Shown: piece after piece, positions 45,380 through 55,139 of the stretch | Numbering within the stretch: the first letter of the stretch is position 1 | Layout: every line of letters begins with the position of its first letter | DNA from: Psychrobacillus sp. FSL K6-4046 | Lineage (GTDB): Bacteria; Bacillota; Bacilli; Bacillales_A; Planococcaceae | Length of the DNA stretch: 64,000 nt | Reading direction: 5' to 3' | Assembly: GCF_038624605.1 (NCBI RefSeq) | Contig: NZ_CP152020.1 | Coordinates: 3,821,842 to 3,885,841, forward strand | Notes under the pieces: generated by a model | The model's database searches: none | The model's input: only the letters and a program-made list of their open reading frames with translations | Told to the model about the DNA's origin: nothing | Program-made: the position numbers and the translations under genes

Positions 45380-47352
45380 TCTTCATTTCCTCCTTCAATT
45401 GTTTCTAATATAGCTTCATTTAATCGATTGATAGCTTCTGGAACAGTGATACCTGCTATCTGAGAGGCTGCATTTGTTAAATGGCCTCCACCATCTAATT
45501 TTTCCATGATTACTTGAACATTTACTTCTCCTAGCGACCTAGCGCTTATTGCTACGGAAGAATCACTTCTTCTACCTACTACAAAGGAAGCAGAAACATT
45601 ATTCATAGCGAGCAAAATATCTGCTGTTTGGGCGAGTAATACTTGACTATAAATCGTATTCTCATCACCGTAAGCTATTGCGATCCCATCCTTTAAAAAG
45701 TGAACATTTTGCACAATTTTTGAGCGTTCAATATACGTATCTAAGTCTTCTTTTAGGAGGCGTTGTACTAATATGGTGTCTGCTCCATGCGTTCTTAAAT
45801 AAGAGGCTGCCTCGAACGTTCTAGCCCCTGTACGGAGCGTAAAACTCTTCGTATCGACTATTATACCTGCTAGCATGGAAGTCGCCTCTAGCATGTTAAT
45901 TTTCTCGTTTTTCGGCTGGTACTCTATAAGCTCTGTTACTAATTCTGATGTGGAGGAAGCATATGGCTCCATGTATACAAGCATCGTATTAGTGATAAAC
46001 TCTTCTCCGCGACGATGATGGTCAATGACTACTACTTTCTCTGCTTTTTGTAATACCTTTTCATCTATAACCATACTTGGTTTGTGTGTATCCACTATTA
46101 CTAGTAGTGTTTTCTCTGTCATTTTGTTGATCGCTTCTTCAGCACTAATGAATCGATTATATAGCTCTGGTTTTTCCTTAATTTCCTCCATTAAGCGAAG
46201 GACACTCTTGTCTAGCTCATTGAAATCAATGACAACATAACCATTTATCTTGTTCATTTCTGCCATTTTCCTTACACCAACTGCTGCACCGATGGCATCC
46301 ATATCGGGGAACTTATGTCCCATCACGATTACTTGGTCACTATCCTGTATGAGGTCCTTCAATGCATGGGAGATAACTCTGGCTCTCACGCGCGTCCGCT
46401 TTTCTACGGGATTTGTTTTGCCTCCATAGAATTTTACCTTTCCATTAGGATGTTTGATGGCTACTTGATCTCCACCACGTCCTAAAACTAAATCTAAGCT
46501 GGATTGTGCAAGTGCTCCTAATTCTACTAGAGAAGTAGAACCTGCCCCTACTCCTACACTTAAAGTTAAAGAAAAACCAAATTTAGAGGTGGTTTCTCTA
46601 ATATCATCTAAAATGGAGAACTTACTTTTCTCTAGTTCCATTAATATGGATTCATTAAATACAGCTAAAAAACGATCAGAGGATATTCTTTTAACGTATA
46701 TACCATACTTGGCACCCCAATTATTTACACACGAGGTTACCAGGCTGTTTAACTGTCCTCTGGTTTGGTCATCCATTCCCTGTGATATCTCATCATAGTT
46801 ATCGATGAATAATACACCGATAACCGTACGATCGCCATAATAGAGGGATTCCATTTCTATTTGCTCCGTAATATCAAAGAAGTATAGAAGTTTTTCCTCT
46901 GCTTTATAAAACACCTTATAGTTATGATCGTCTAAAGAGATCACCATTTCCTTAGAATCCTCTTGCTTTAGTAGCTGCTGAAAATCAGAGGATATGGAAA
47001 GCAACTCTTCCCCTATAATTGTGTCAAAGGGTAGCTGCTGTGTCATATACGGATTGGCCCATTCCACAACATGCTGATCGTTGATGAGAATAATCCCAAT
47101 AGGCATTTCAAGCAAGGCTTCTTCCCCTACCTTCTTCATCCTGTAGGAAAGCGTCTCTATATGCCTTTCTGTTTCTTCATAAACACGTTGCTCGATAATC
47201 CATGCATATATGAATACGCCAATAACTAATAGCGCAAATAATAATCCAACTAACAGGTTGTCAGATAGAAGCAAATAGGATGCCACTCCACCTAAGAACA
47301 TAAATAATATTAGTGGATATCGTATTGGTCGTTTTCTAAAAAAAGACGCCAC
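45376..47352 (-). CDS. gdpP: Cyclic-di-AMP phosphodiesterase GdpP (YybT)
   Basis: 658 residues: two membrane helices (about 12-50), a haem-type PAS (about 80-150), a degenerate GGDEF (about 175-305) and a DHH/DHHA1 phosphodiesterase. The DHH metal motifs are [14 protein letters not shown] and [12 protein letters not shown]1 ends in [10 protein letters not shown]. It cleaves c-di-AMP to pApA and so affects potassium, wall and stress responses. The start is a GTG behind AAGGAG. It follows yybS after 12 bases. Confidence 0.96.
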   Translation of the reverse strand: MASFFRKRPIRYPLILFMFLGGVASYLLLSDNLLVGLLFALLVIGVFIYAWIIEQRVYEETERHIETLSYRMKKVGEEALLEMPIGIILINDQHVVEWANPYMTQQLPFDTIIGEELLSISSDFQQLLKQEDSKEMVISLDDHNYKVFYKAEEKLLYFFDITEQIEMESLYYGDRTVIGVLFIDNYDEISQGMDDQTRGQLNSLVTSCVNNWGAKYGIYVKRISSDRFLAVFNESILMELEKSKFSILDDIRETTSKFGFSLTLSVGVGAGSTSLVELGALAQSSLDLVLGRGGDQVAIKHPNGKVKFYGGKTNPVEKRTRVRARVISHALKDLIQDSDQVIVMGHKFPDMDAIGAAVGVRKMAEMNKINGYVVIDFNELDKSVLRLMEEIKEKPELYNRFISAEEAINKMTEKTLLVIVDTHKPSMVIDEKVLQKAEKVVVIDHHRRGEEFITNTMLVYMEPYASSTSELVTELIEYQPKNEKINMLEATSMLAGIIVDTKSFTLRTGARTFEAASYLRTHGADTILVQRLLKEDLDTYIERSKIVQNVHFLKDGIAIAYGDENTIYSQVLLAQTADILLAMNNVSASFVVGRRSDSSVAISARSLGEVNVQVIMEKLDGGGHLTNAASQIAGITVPEAINRLNEAILETIEGGNEE

Positions 47353-47364
47353 TGAATCAGCTCC

Positions 47365-48306
47365 TTATTTCTTGTATCTGTCTTTTAAATATGCTCGCAA
47401 ATTAAATCCTAAATCTAACACACCTAGGATAATAGTAAACGTATAGAGCGGAATTGCTAAGAAGGTAGCTAAAATAGCACTCCATTTTGGCCAACCCTGA
47501 ATATGAAAATAATATTGAATCAGGGATACACCTTGTAAGAATAATAATGCCCTTAAAATGAATGTAGCATTTATGATAAGCATATAGCTAAAGGTACCTA
47601 CCTCAAATGTTGTAACTAAGGATATAATAGCTACAACTAAATAATACCACAACACCGCTTTAGGTAATTTAAAATACATGTATTTAGGAAATTTTGGAAC
47701 TGGTACTTTTAATTTCTTTAAAATAGGTAAGTTCACAGCAATATAGATAAATGCCGTTATAAACATAAGAAAAATAAAGTAAGTTGGCGTTAAAGCTTCT
47801 AGGACAATTAAAAACTGCCTAACCATCTCATCATAGGTTTCTGGTTTTTGATTAGCTGATTCCAGTAAATTACCGACTTGTTCATAGGATATTTTAATGC
47901 CCTCTAAAAATTGCTCTATTAGGTTAATATTTAATACTAAAATAGAAACTATATACTGAGCAGCTGTCATGAGTAGTACAAATATTCCTGTGGCCATTAG
48001 CATATATAGCTTTGTCTGCTTTCTTCGTAAAGAATCTCCTATTAGAAAACCAACTGGACCTACTATTAAACCAAGTGTAACACCTACTATACCTCCAATA
48101 ATAAAAGTAATAATAACTGCTACAACTGTAACAAGTAAAGACTCTTTTCTTTCAAACTTGGCACTATACCAAGCTAAAGGTAAAGGCGCTATTAGGGACG
48201 TGATAATTGTTAGAATTGGAACATACACGGACATTGCTATCAAAATAGCAAATAGTGCAATCATTAAAGATCCAAACGTTAAATAGCTTGACTGATTCTT
48301 TTGCAT
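47365..48306 (-). CDS. yybS: YybS-like DUF2232 membrane protein
   Basis: 313 residues with about eight hydrophobic helices, an N-terminal block LTFGSLMIALFAIL and the late FHIQGWPKW segment. The DUF2232 family, in B. subtilis YybS, lies before gdpP in most Bacillales; some members resemble ECF-type substrate-binding membrane subunits. The true role is unknown. It is the first gene of yybS-gdpP-rplI-dnaC. Confidence 0.88.
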   Translation of the reverse strand: MQKNQSSYLTFGSLMIALFAILIAMSVYVPILTIITSLIAPLPLAWYSAKFERKESLLVTVVAVIITFIIGGIVGVTLGLIVGPVGFLIGDSLRRKQTKLYMLMATGIFVLLMTAAQYIVSILVLNINLIEQFLEGIKISYEQVGNLLESANQKPETYDEMVRQFLIVLEALTPTYFIFLMFITAFIYIAVNLPILKKLKVPVPKFPKYMYFKLPKAVLWYYLVVAIISLVTTFEVGTFSYMLIINATFILRALLFLQGVSLIQYYFHIQGWPKWSAILATFLAIPLYTFTIILGVLDLGFNLRAYLKDRYKK

Positions 48307-48761
48307 GATCGACCTTCCTTTTTTATAATCATCTATCCATTGTAACAGATTTTGCTATACAACTAAAATTACATGTTACCACACTGATTAGGTGAAATGT
48401 ACTATGGAAGGTTTTAGTAAATGATTCTTGTATAGTTTATATTATTCGAGTCAACCTCATAATTCCTTTTTATTTAGTATACGACCAAGCAATAAAAATA
48501 AAGATTTTGATATGCTTTGCTATGCACAGATACAATGAAATTTCTTTCACTAATGTCCACTTCCAACGAGTTAATCGAAAAACCAATATTATGCTAACGA
48601 GATCTTGTAATAGCTATTATGGTCTAGCTGATTCTTTCAGGTAGAATGTAGTACGTCTAAGTTCTGTTGATCCTATTTGAACCATAGGAATATGACCCGC
48701 TAATGAGCTACACATACTATAAAAGTTAAGTTATTACCGTTCTCTACATAATAAAGACAAC
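48307..48761. other. Intergenic region between rpsR and yybS with a degenerate ORF
   Basis: A minus-strand frame (48715 to 48617) encodes 32 residues from an ATG without a ribosome site, with coding-like content (IGSTELRRTTFYL). After two stops the same frame stays open for about 48 more codons. It may be a decayed gene or a dispersed repeat. No promoter or RNA was recognised. Confidence 0.45.
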
Positions 48762-48787
48762 AAAAAAAAGACCGGTTTCCCGGTCTT
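48762..48787 (-). terminator. Terminator of rpsF-ssb-rpsR
   Basis: AAAGACCGG and CCGGTCTTT close a tight loop and are followed on the minus strand by T. Confidence 0.92.
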
Positions 48788-48797
48788 TCATATATAC

Positions 48798-49034
48798 TTA
48801 TCTCTCTTCAGAAGAGAATGGTAGTAAAGCCATAATACGAGATACTTTGATAGCTCGTGTTAACTTGCGTTGGTACTTCGCGCTAGTTCCTGTCACACGA
48901 CGTGGAAGAATTTTCCCACGTTCTGACACGAATTTTTTCAACAAATCTACATCTTTATAATCGATGTGTGTGATGTTGTTAGCAGTGAAGTAACAAACTT
49001 TACGGCGTCTTTTGCCTCCGCGACGTGGTGCCAT
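48798..49034 (-). CDS. rpsR: Ribosomal protein bS18
   Basis: 78 residues. The basic start [14 protein letters not shown] and the core [17 protein letters not shown] are typical of S18, which pairs with S6 on the 30S platform. It is the last gene of the rpsF-ssb-rpsR operon, 46 bases after ssb. Confidence 0.98.
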   Translation of the reverse strand: MAPRRGGKRRRKVCYFTANNITHIDYKDVDLLKKFVSERGKILPRRVTGTSAKYQRKLTRAIKVSRIMALLPFSSEER

Positions 49035-49080
49035 AATAGGTTGCCTCCTTTTCGATTAAAGTAAAACGTGCGAGAAAATT

Positions 49081-49578
49081 TTAGAATGGTAAGTCGTCAT
49101 CCGATACTTCTATCGGACCGCTACTATTTCCAAATGGATCTTCATCTACACGCGTATAGTTTTGCTGATTCATTGGTTGGTTTTGCTGATATGTTGGATT
49201 AGAATTCTGTTGTCCGCCACCATATGATTGTCCACCTTGGCTACGTTCACCAGAGCCTCCACGTGGTTCTAAGAACTGAACGCTGTCTGCGACAACATCC
49301 GTCGTATATACACGCTTACCATCTTGTCCTTCATAACTACCCGTTTGAATTCTGCCTTCTACACCTGCTAAACTTCCTTTTTTCAAGAAATTGGCTGTGT
49401 TTTCTGCTTGTTTTCTCCAAACGACACAGTTGATAAAATCAGCTTCTCTTTCACCTTGTTGATTAGAGAATGTACGATTTACAGCAAGTGTAAATCTAGC
49501 CATTGCTACTCCACTCGGTGTATATCGAAGTTCCGGATCTTTTGTTAGTCTTCCAACTAATACGACACGGTTAATCAT
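49081..49578 (-). CDS. ssb: Single-stranded DNA-binding protein
   Basis: 165 residues: an OB fold (about 1-105, [19 protein letters not shown] shortened), a Gln/Gly/Asn-rich linker and the acidic tip DDDLPF that recruits partner proteins. It protects single strands at the fork. Encoded between rpsF and rpsR as in B. subtilis, where the operon also responds to DNA damage and competence; no such operator was recognised here. Confidence 0.97.
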   Translation of the reverse strand: MINRVVLVGRLTKDPELRYTPSGVAMARFTLAVNRTFSNQQGEREADFINCVVWRKQAENTANFLKKGSLAGVEGRIQTGSYEGQDGKRVYTTDVVADSVQFLEPRGGSGERSQGGQSYGGGQQNSNPTYQQNQPMNQQNYTRVDEDPFGNSSGPIEVSDDDLPF

Positions 49579-49621
49579 CAGTTAATAACCTCCCTCGTTC
49601 AGCATTCATCGTCGATTGTTA

Positions 49622-49912
49622 TTATTTATCGTCCATACGAACAGCAATGTGACGGATAATGTCTTCATTGATGTTAGCTAAACGAATGTATTCATCGATT
49701 GCTTGAGAATCAGCGTTTACTTTAACGATTTGGTAGAAACCTTCACGTAAGTCATTGATTTCGTACGCTAAGCGGCGTTTACCCCACTCTTTAGCTTCGA
49801 TGATCTCAGCACCATTTGAAGTTAAGATTTCGTTGAAACGCTCAACTAGAGCTTTTTTCGCATCTTCTTCGATTGCTGGTTGGATAATGTACATTAATTC
49901 GTACTTTCTCAT
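49622..49912 (-). CDS. rpsF: Ribosomal protein bS6
   Basis: 96 residues, full length, with [12 protein letters not shown] at the start. It binds S18 and the central domain of 16S rRNA. It is the first gene of the operon and starts behind GGGAGG. The leader (about 49930-49970) can form a small hairpin (GTCG...CGAC with an inner CTG/CAG), where an S6:S18 autoregulatory element is expected in this position, but the typical CCG bulge was not found. Confidence 0.97.
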   Translation of the reverse strand: MRKYELMYIIQPAIEEDAKKALVERFNEILTSNGAEIIEAKEWGKRRLAYEINDLREGFYQIVKVNADSQAIDEYIRLANINEDIIRHIAVRMDDK

Positions 49913-50078
49913 CTATTTACACCTCCCTATGGTCTTTGGTCGAACTGTGGTCAGCCGACAAGGAGCAAGTAATGCTATTACTCACATCGATTTATTGTAT
50001 CATACACTTTTACTTATATCAAGGATTGATTGTCTTATTTCAAATATTTGTCTATAATCGTGTAAAGGGGGAATGAGG

Positions 50079-50636
50079 TTGGAAAAAAACGAGTCGATTC
50101 TTTCTACTATCGAAATTGATATAAAGAAGGTAGCTTGGCATAGCCTATGGATGACTATTCTATTTTCTATATTAGGTCTAGTTTTATATGGTTTTATTTA
50201 TAGAGAATATGAAATAAACATTACTCTTTTAGGTCTTTTATTAACATTCCTTGGTTTTATACTTTTAATAGTCTTACATGAAGCATTCCATCTGCTTGGC
50301 TTTTGGTTGTTCGGTAAGGTCCCGTGGAACAAAATGGACTATGGTGTGAATCTTAAATTAGGGGTTGCTTATGCAACTACCTCCCTTCCCATTTCCAATC
50401 GATCGATGAAAAAGGCATTACTGCTCCCATTTTGGATGACGGGAATATTACCTGTTATTATAGGTTACATGATCGAATCTCCCATATTAGTCTTACTAGG
50501 TGCCTGGCTTATTGCTGGTGCAGCTGGAGACTTTGCTATGTATAAAGAGTTAAGGAAAATTCCTAACGATAGTTTAATAAAAGATGATCCTACCCTTCCA
50601 ATATTATATGTAATTAAAAAAGACCGGTCTGCATAA
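50079..50636 (+). CDS. DUF3267 membrane protein with an HExxH motif
   Basis: About 185 residues with four to five membrane helices. Helix 2 ends in HEAFHLLGFWLFG, an HExxH zinc-protease-like motif as in the DUF3267 family of putative intramembrane metalloproteases. I place the start at the TTG (50079), 7-8 bases after AAGGGGG; the ATG at 50073 is almost touching that site. Its function is unknown. It is convergent with ychF, and the shared terminator begins inside its last codons. Confidence 0.78.
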   Translation: MEKNESILSTIEIDIKKVAWHSLWMTILFSILGLVLYGFIYREYEINITLLGLLLTFLGFILLIVLHEAFHLLGFWLFGKVPWNKMDYGVNLKLGVAYATTSLPISNRSMKKALLLPFWMTGILPVIIGYMIESPILVLLGAWLIAGAAGDFAMYKELRKIPNDSLIKDDPTLPILYVIKKDRSA

Positions 50637-50652
50637 TGCAAACCGGTCTTTT
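50617..50652. terminator. Bidirectional terminator overlapping the DUF3267 gene end
   Basis: AAAAGACCGGT and ACCGGTCTTTT form an 11-pair stem; the left arm lies in the last codons of the DUF3267 gene and the right arm just beyond the ychF stop. Confidence 0.88.
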
Positions 50653-50656
50653 GATA

Positions 50657-51757
50657 TTAAACGTTGAAACGGAACAACATAACGTCCCCGTCTTGTACAA
50701 TATATTCTTTACCCTCTAAACGTACCTTACCTGCTTCTTTCGCAGCAGACATTGAACCTGCTGAAACTAAATCGTCGTAAGCAACTGTCTCAGCACGGAT
50801 AAATCCTTTTTCAAAGTCGGAGTGAATGACACCCGCACATTGAGGAGCCTTCATACCCTTACGGAATGTCCAAGCACGAACTTCTTGCACTCCAGCTGTA
50901 AAGTAAGTAGCTAGTCCAAGTAAGGAATATGATGCTTTAATAAGCTGATCTAAACCAGATTCTTGAATACCTAGCTCCTCTAAGAACATTTGCTTTTCAT
51001 CGTCCTCTAGAGCAGCCATCTCTTCTTCGATTTTGGCACATACAACTATGACCTGCGCACCTTCCTCTGCAGCAAATGCACGCACTTTTTGAACGTACTC
51101 ATTATCTTCTGATTCCATAATGTCATCCTCAGATACATTTGCTACATAAAGCATTGGCTTGATGGTTAACAAGTGAAGGCCTTTAACAACACGAAGCTCT
51201 TCTTCTGTAAAATCTACAGAGCGACCAGACTTACCTTCTTCAAATGCTTCTTTTAAACGAGTCAATATAGGCTCTTCTACCATTGCTTCTTTATCTTTTT
51301 GTTTAGCCATCTTAGCAACTCTTGCTAAACGTTTATCTACGCTTTCTAAATCAGCTAAAATTAACTCCAAATTAATAACTTCTATATCAGAAATTGGATC
51401 TACCTTTCCAGCTACATGCGTTATATTGTCATCCTGGAAGCATCGTACAACCTGACAAATTGCATCTACCTCACGAATATGAGCAAGAAACTTATTGCCT
51501 AGGCCTTCGCCTTTACTTGCTCCTGCTACTATTCCAGCAATATCAGTAAACTCAAATGCAGTTGGCACTGTTTTCTTTGGTACTACTAATTCTGTCAGTT
51601 TATCTAAACGAGCATCCGGTACTTCAACAATCCCTACGTTAGGATCTATTGTTGCAAATGGATAGTTTGCAGCTAAAGCCCCTGCTTTTGTTATTGCATT
51701 AAATAATGTGGATTTACCTACATTTGGTAACCCAACAATTCCTGCTGTTAATGCCAT
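50657..51757 (-). CDS. ychF: Redox-regulated ribosome-binding ATPase YchF (Obg family)
   Basis: 366 residues. The P-loop is GLPNVGKST, and instead of the GTP-specific NKxD a variant segment (YVANVSEDD) gives ATP preference, as in all YchF/OLA1. A helical insert and a C-terminal TGS domain follow. It binds ribosomes and is linked to stress resistance. ATG at 51757; the frame allows a GTG at 51766. It is the last gene of mscS-DUF951-ychF. Confidence 0.97.
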   Translation of the reverse strand: MALTAGIVGLPNVGKSTLFNAITKAGALAANYPFATIDPNVGIVEVPDARLDKLTELVVPKKTVPTAFEFTDIAGIVAGASKGEGLGNKFLAHIREVDAICQVVRCFQDDNITHVAGKVDPISDIEVINLELILADLESVDKRLARVAKMAKQKDKEAMVEEPILTRLKEAFEEGKSGRSVDFTEEELRVVKGLHLLTIKPMLYVANVSEDDIMESEDNEYVQKVRAFAAEEGAQVIVVCAKIEEEMAALEDDEKQMFLEELGIQESGLDQLIKASYSLLGLATYFTAGVQEVRAWTFRKGMKAPQCAGVIHSDFEKGFIRAETVAYDDLVSAGSMSAAKEAGKVRLEGKEYIVQDGDVMLFRFNV

Positions 51758-51842
51758 ATATGTCACAACCCTTCAATTTTCTTACTTAACGTATTCCCTT
51801 TAACCTGTCTATTATATTGATTTTGACAGTAAAAGTCTATCT

Positions 51843-52043
51843 TTACTCTGTCTCAGCTTGTACAAGCACTTTTTTCATTTTCTTCTCGAATTCTATACGT
51901 GGAATCATGACACTATGCTGACAACCTTCACATTTAATCCGTATATCTGCCCCTATGCGTATTATTTTCCAACGATTTGTTCCACAAGGATGTTGCTTCT
52001 TCATCTCTACAATATCATTTAGCTGAAATTTTTTTCTTTCCAT
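51843..52043 (-). CDS. DUF951 small protein (YyzM-like)
   Basis: 66 residues. The pattern VEMKKQHPCGTNRW, then IGADIRIKCEGC, shows the conserved HPCG and KCxGC cysteines of DUF951, probably a nucleic-acid-binding SH3-like barrel with a metal or redox site. The family usually sits before ychF in Firmicutes, as here. Its function is unknown. It starts 10 bases after the mscS stop. Confidence 0.88.
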   Translation of the reverse strand: MERKKFQLNDIVEMKKQHPCGTNRWKIIRIGADIRIKCEGCQHSVMIPRIEFEKKMKKVLVQAETE

Positions 52044-52053
52044 TTACTCTCAC

Positions 52054-52908
52054 CTACTCATTAGTTTTCGCATTACGTACGACGATTGGATACGGAATAT
52101 CCACCCCAGATTGCTCTAAAAATTCTTTAAGATCTCTTCTAATTCTTCTAGCAATGTCATCCTGCATCATAGGGATCGTCTCTACTCCAATTCTAAGCAC
52201 CAAATCATCTGAGGATATCTCTTGTACCCCTAAAATTTCCGGTACTTTTACAAGCTCTTCATATTTATAATTCAGATTTTCTAAAAATCCCTTTAACATA
52301 TTCTCTACTGCGTCTATGTCCGACTCATATGATACTTTAATATCAATAGTAACAATGGTGTTGAACACAGAATAGTTAACGACATTAGATATTGTCCCGT
52401 TAGGTATAATATACATTTCCCCTACATAACTTCGCACCTTCGTTGTACGCAGTCCTATTTCTTCTACTATTCCTCTAAATGTTCCAATTTGGACCTCATC
52501 TCCAACTGCAAACTGGTCTTCAAATACGATAAAGAAACCTGTAATAACATCTTTAACTAGACTCTGAGCACCAAACCCTATCGCTAAGCCTATAACTCCA
52601 GCACCAGCGATTAAACCTCCAACATCAAATCCGAATTTTGATAAAACTGCTACTATCAATGTGAAGTAAACTGCATAGGTTAAAATATTTTCTAATAGCT
52701 TTATGAGCGTATTATGTCTTCTTTCCGAATATCTCAACGGGCCCTTTAATCTAACTGCGAAAACTCGGCGAATAATTGACTTACCTATTTTTATAACAGT
52801 AGCTGCCAAAAGAAAAAGAAAGATAATTTCAATAAACGATTTTCCTAATTCTATCCAATCTACTTCATTTAATATGTATGCTTCCAACTCTTTATATGTT
52901 GCATTCAT
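52054..52908 (-). CDS. Small-conductance mechanosensitive channel (MscS family)
   Basis: About 284 residues from the ATG at 52908, which follows GAGGGTGGGG; the frame is open to 52950. It has three membrane helices, with the pore-lining TM3 rich in Gly and Ala (GGLIAGAGVIGLAIGFGAQ shortened), then the beta domain (VGDEVQIG) and the C-terminal alpha/beta domain. It opens under membrane tension to release solutes at osmotic downshock. It is divergent from yyaC. Confidence 0.92.
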   Translation of the reverse strand: MNATYKELEAYILNEVDWIELGKSFIEIIFLFLLAATVIKIGKSIIRRVFAVRLKGPLRYSERRHNTLIKLLENILTYAVYFTLIVAVLSKFGFDVGGLIAGAGVIGLAIGFGAQSLVKDVITGFFIVFEDQFAVGDEVQIGTFRGIVEEIGLRTTKVRSYVGEMYIIPNGTISNVVNYSVFNTIVTIDIKVSYESDIDAVENMLKGFLENLNYKYEELVKVPEILGVQEISSDDLVLRIGVETIPMMQDDIARRIRRDLKEFLEQSGVDIPYPIVVRNAKTNE

Positions 52909-52983
52909 TGCATCCCCACCCTCACTGAATAAATATTTTCTACCATGCATATACTAACTTTAAAAAAGAAAGCGAGTTTATAT

Positions 52984-53571
52984 ATGAATAAAATTAATGC
53001 TGCGCCTCAAGCTTCCACTATCTATTATAAAGAAACAGGAGTTATTTGGCGATTAAGCAACCACTTTTTAGAGTATATACCTTTTGATCATCAAAACCTT
53101 GTTTTTTGTTGCATAGGGACAGACCGTTCAACTGGAGATGCCTTAGGTCCAATGACTGGGTCATTTTTAACACAGCTTAACTCTTTTCCTTTTGAAATCG
53201 TTGGAACATTGGACAGCCCACTCCATGCGTTGAATTTAGAGGAGACTACTAATACGCTCTACAGTTCTTCTGTAAAACCATTTGTTGTGGCCATTGATGC
53301 CTGCTTAGGGAATGCTAATAACATTGGAGAAATTATTATTCATCCAGGTCCTCTTTTTCCTGGAAAAGCTGTTAAAAAAGATTTACCACCTATTGGTGAA
53401 ATTTCAATCAAAGCAATTGTTAATATCGGTGGCTATATGGAATATAATGTATTGCAAAGTACTCGATTAAATCTTACTTTTGAAATGGGAAAGGTCATTT
53501 CTCGATCTCTACTTCTTGCATGGCATAGATATAACTTAAAAAATAAAAGCCACTACAATACCTACAAATAA
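52984..53571 (+). CDS. yyaC: YyaC, spore-protease-like (DUF1256) protein
   Basis: 195 residues from the ATG at 52984; the frame is open from 52945 but the extra residues are not conserved. The core CIGTDRSTGDALGPMTG and AIDACLGN resembles the fold of the germination protease GPR. In B. subtilis YyaC is a sporulation gene beside spo0J. Its role here is probably spore-related. Its last 36 bases overlap the end of the convergent DUF554 gene. Confidence 0.9.
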   Translation: MNKINAAPQASTIYYKETGVIWRLSNHFLEYIPFDHQNLVFCCIGTDRSTGDALGPMTGSFLTQLNSFPFEIVGTLDSPLHALNLEETTNTLYSSSVKPFVVAIDACLGNANNIGEIIIHPGPLFPGKAVKKDLPPIGEISIKAIVNIGGYMEYNVLQSTRLNLTFEMGKVISRSLLLAWHRYNLKNKSHYNTYK

Positions 53572-54234
53572 TAAAGATGGTAATAGATTTGCTACTCTAA
53601 TTTTAGTTAATCCTATTAAATTCATTCCAATACCAATAATCATAATTCCTCCAGCGGCTGTCATTTCCTGAAGAAACAAATCAAGTGCAGCTTCTGGTAC
53701 CAATCTTGTAATTTGTGTAGCAAGCAATGCTATTGTTCCTTGGTAAATTGCAACCGGAAAAGCTGAAAAAACAACACCTATTCCTAATGTTGCGGAGAGA
53801 ATAATAGCAGTAAAGCCGTCGATGATTCCCTTACTGATTAACAATTCATGATCATTTTGAAGACCGCTATTTAAAGCTCCTAAAATACCCATTGCGCCTA
53901 TTACAAATATCAGTGTGCTTGTAACAAAACCTTGGGCAATACTATCTGTTTGTTTTTTTGAACCAAACTTTTTTTCAATAGACTGCCCTAACCTGTTAAT
54001 CCATTTGTCTATATCTATCCACTCACCTACTACCGCACCAAGCACGATGCAGATAATGATAATAACAAAATTACTACTTTCTAATCCCATTTGTATACCC
54101 ATTACCATTACTACTATTCCTATAGCATACATTACCGTTTGTTTCATATTTTCAGGGATGTCCTTTAAAAGTCGTCCGATTAATGTCCCTGCTATGATCA
54201 GTATTGCATTGACCAATGTACCAAATAACACCAT
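53536..54234 (-). CDS. DUF554 membrane protein (YdfK/YqgA-like)
   Basis: 232 residues, about seven hydrophobic helices. The opening GTLVNAILIIAGTLIG and the late QEMTAAGGIMIIGIGMNLIG are the DUF554 signature. The transport or other function is unknown. It follows spo0J after a terminator and overlaps yyaC tail-to-tail by 36 bases. Confidence 0.88.
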   Translation of the reverse strand: MVLFGTLVNAILIIAGTLIGRLLKDIPENMKQTVMYAIGIVVMVMGIQMGLESSNFVIIIICIVLGAVVGEWIDIDKWINRLGQSIEKKFGSKKQTDSIAQGFVTSTLIFVIGAMGILGALNSGLQNDHELLISKGIIDGFTAIILSATLGIGVVFSAFPVAIYQGTIALLATQITRLVPEAALDLFLQEMTAAGGIMIIGIGMNLIGLTKIRVANLLPSLLFVGIVVAFIF

Positions 54235-54252
54235 ATCCTATCCTCTTCTCCT

Positions 54253-54291
54253 AAAAATATAACCTATCTCTAGGTTGTCCTAGAAATAGGT
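54253..54291 (-). terminator. Terminator after spo0J
   Basis: ACCTATTTCTAGG and CCTAGAGATAGGT pair with one mismatch, followed on the minus strand by TATATTTTT. Confidence 0.8.
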
Positions 54292-54296
54292 CACGT

Positions 54297-55139
54297 CTAA
54301 TCCTCTAATAATTTTAAAATTCTTTCCAAGTCATCCTTCGAGTAAAACTCTATCTCGATTTTTCCTTTTTCTTTTTCATTGTTTTTAGTTATTTTTACAG
54401 CTGTCCCAAAAAGTTCTCTTAATTCCGATTCTTTTTCTAAAGTAAAAATATCTTTATCTATTTTTTTTGTTTCACGTGGAACATTTTCATTTAAACGTTG
54501 AACTAAGGCTTCTAACTGCCTTACATTTAGATTTTCTTTAATTGTTTTTTGCATAATGAGAGGGATAGATTTTTTCTTCTTTAAACCTAATAATGCCTTC
54601 CCATGCCCCATGGATAATTTCCCTTCAGAGACAGCATTTCTAACAACATCAGGGAGTGTAAGTAAGCGAAGATGGTTTGCTATATGAGGTCTACTTTTCC
54701 CCAGTCTGAACGCTAATTGTTCTTGGGTAAGGCCAAGAGTCTCCATCAGATTTTGGTAAGCCTCTGCTTCTTCAATGGGTGTTAAATCTTCTCGTTGTAG
54801 ATTTTCTAAGATAGCAAGTTCCATCATTTGTTGATCATTTAACTCGCGTACTACAGCAGGAATTGCATCTAAATGAGCCTTTTTAGAAGCTCTAAATCTA
54901 CGCTCTCCTACAACAATTTCAAACTTAGAACCTTTTTTTCGAACGATGATAGGTTGTAGTACTCCGTGCTCTTTTATAGATTCCGATAACTCTTGTAATG
55001 CCTCATCGTCAAATATTTTCCTTGGTTGATAAGGATTAGGCTTAATATCAACAATACTAATCTGTTCTACTTTTTCTTCTGGCATTGTATCTTCTCCAGG
55101 AAAAAGAGCATTAATCCCCTTTCCAAGTCCTTTAGCCAT
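54297..55139 (-). CDS. spo0J: Chromosome-partitioning protein Spo0J (ParB)
   Basis: 280 residues: N-terminal CTPase domain with GERRFRA, a helix-turn-helix (LTQEQLAFRLGKSRPHIAN shortened) and a C-terminal dimer domain. It loads at parS, slides as a clamp, recruits SMC, and antagonises Soj. It overlaps the soj end by eight bases and carries a perfect parS inside its own coding sequence. Confidence 0.98.
   Translation of the reverse strand: MAKGLGKGINALFPGEDTMPEEKVEQISIVDIKPNPYQPRKIFDDEALQELSESIKEHGVLQPIIVRKKGSKFEIVVGERRFRASKKAHLDAIPAVVRELNDQQMMELAILENLQREDLTPIEEAEAYQNLMETLGLTQEQLAFRLGKSRPHIANHLRLLTLPDVVRNAVSEGKLSMGHGKALLGLKKKKSIPLIMQKTIKENLNVRQLEALVQRLNENVPRETKKIDKDIFTLEKESELRELFGTAVKITKNNEKEKGKIEIEFYSKDDLERILKLLED
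54468..54483. promoter_or_regulatory. parS site inside spo0J
   Basis: TGTTTCACGTGGAACA is identical to the Bacillus parS consensus in all 16 positions. B. subtilis also has a parS inside spo0J. Confidence 0.95.

Noticed and set aside
49925..49975. S6:S18 autoregulatory RNA before rpsF.
   Set aside because: A small hairpin exists, but the diagnostic CCG bulge was not found, so it is not listed as a feature.
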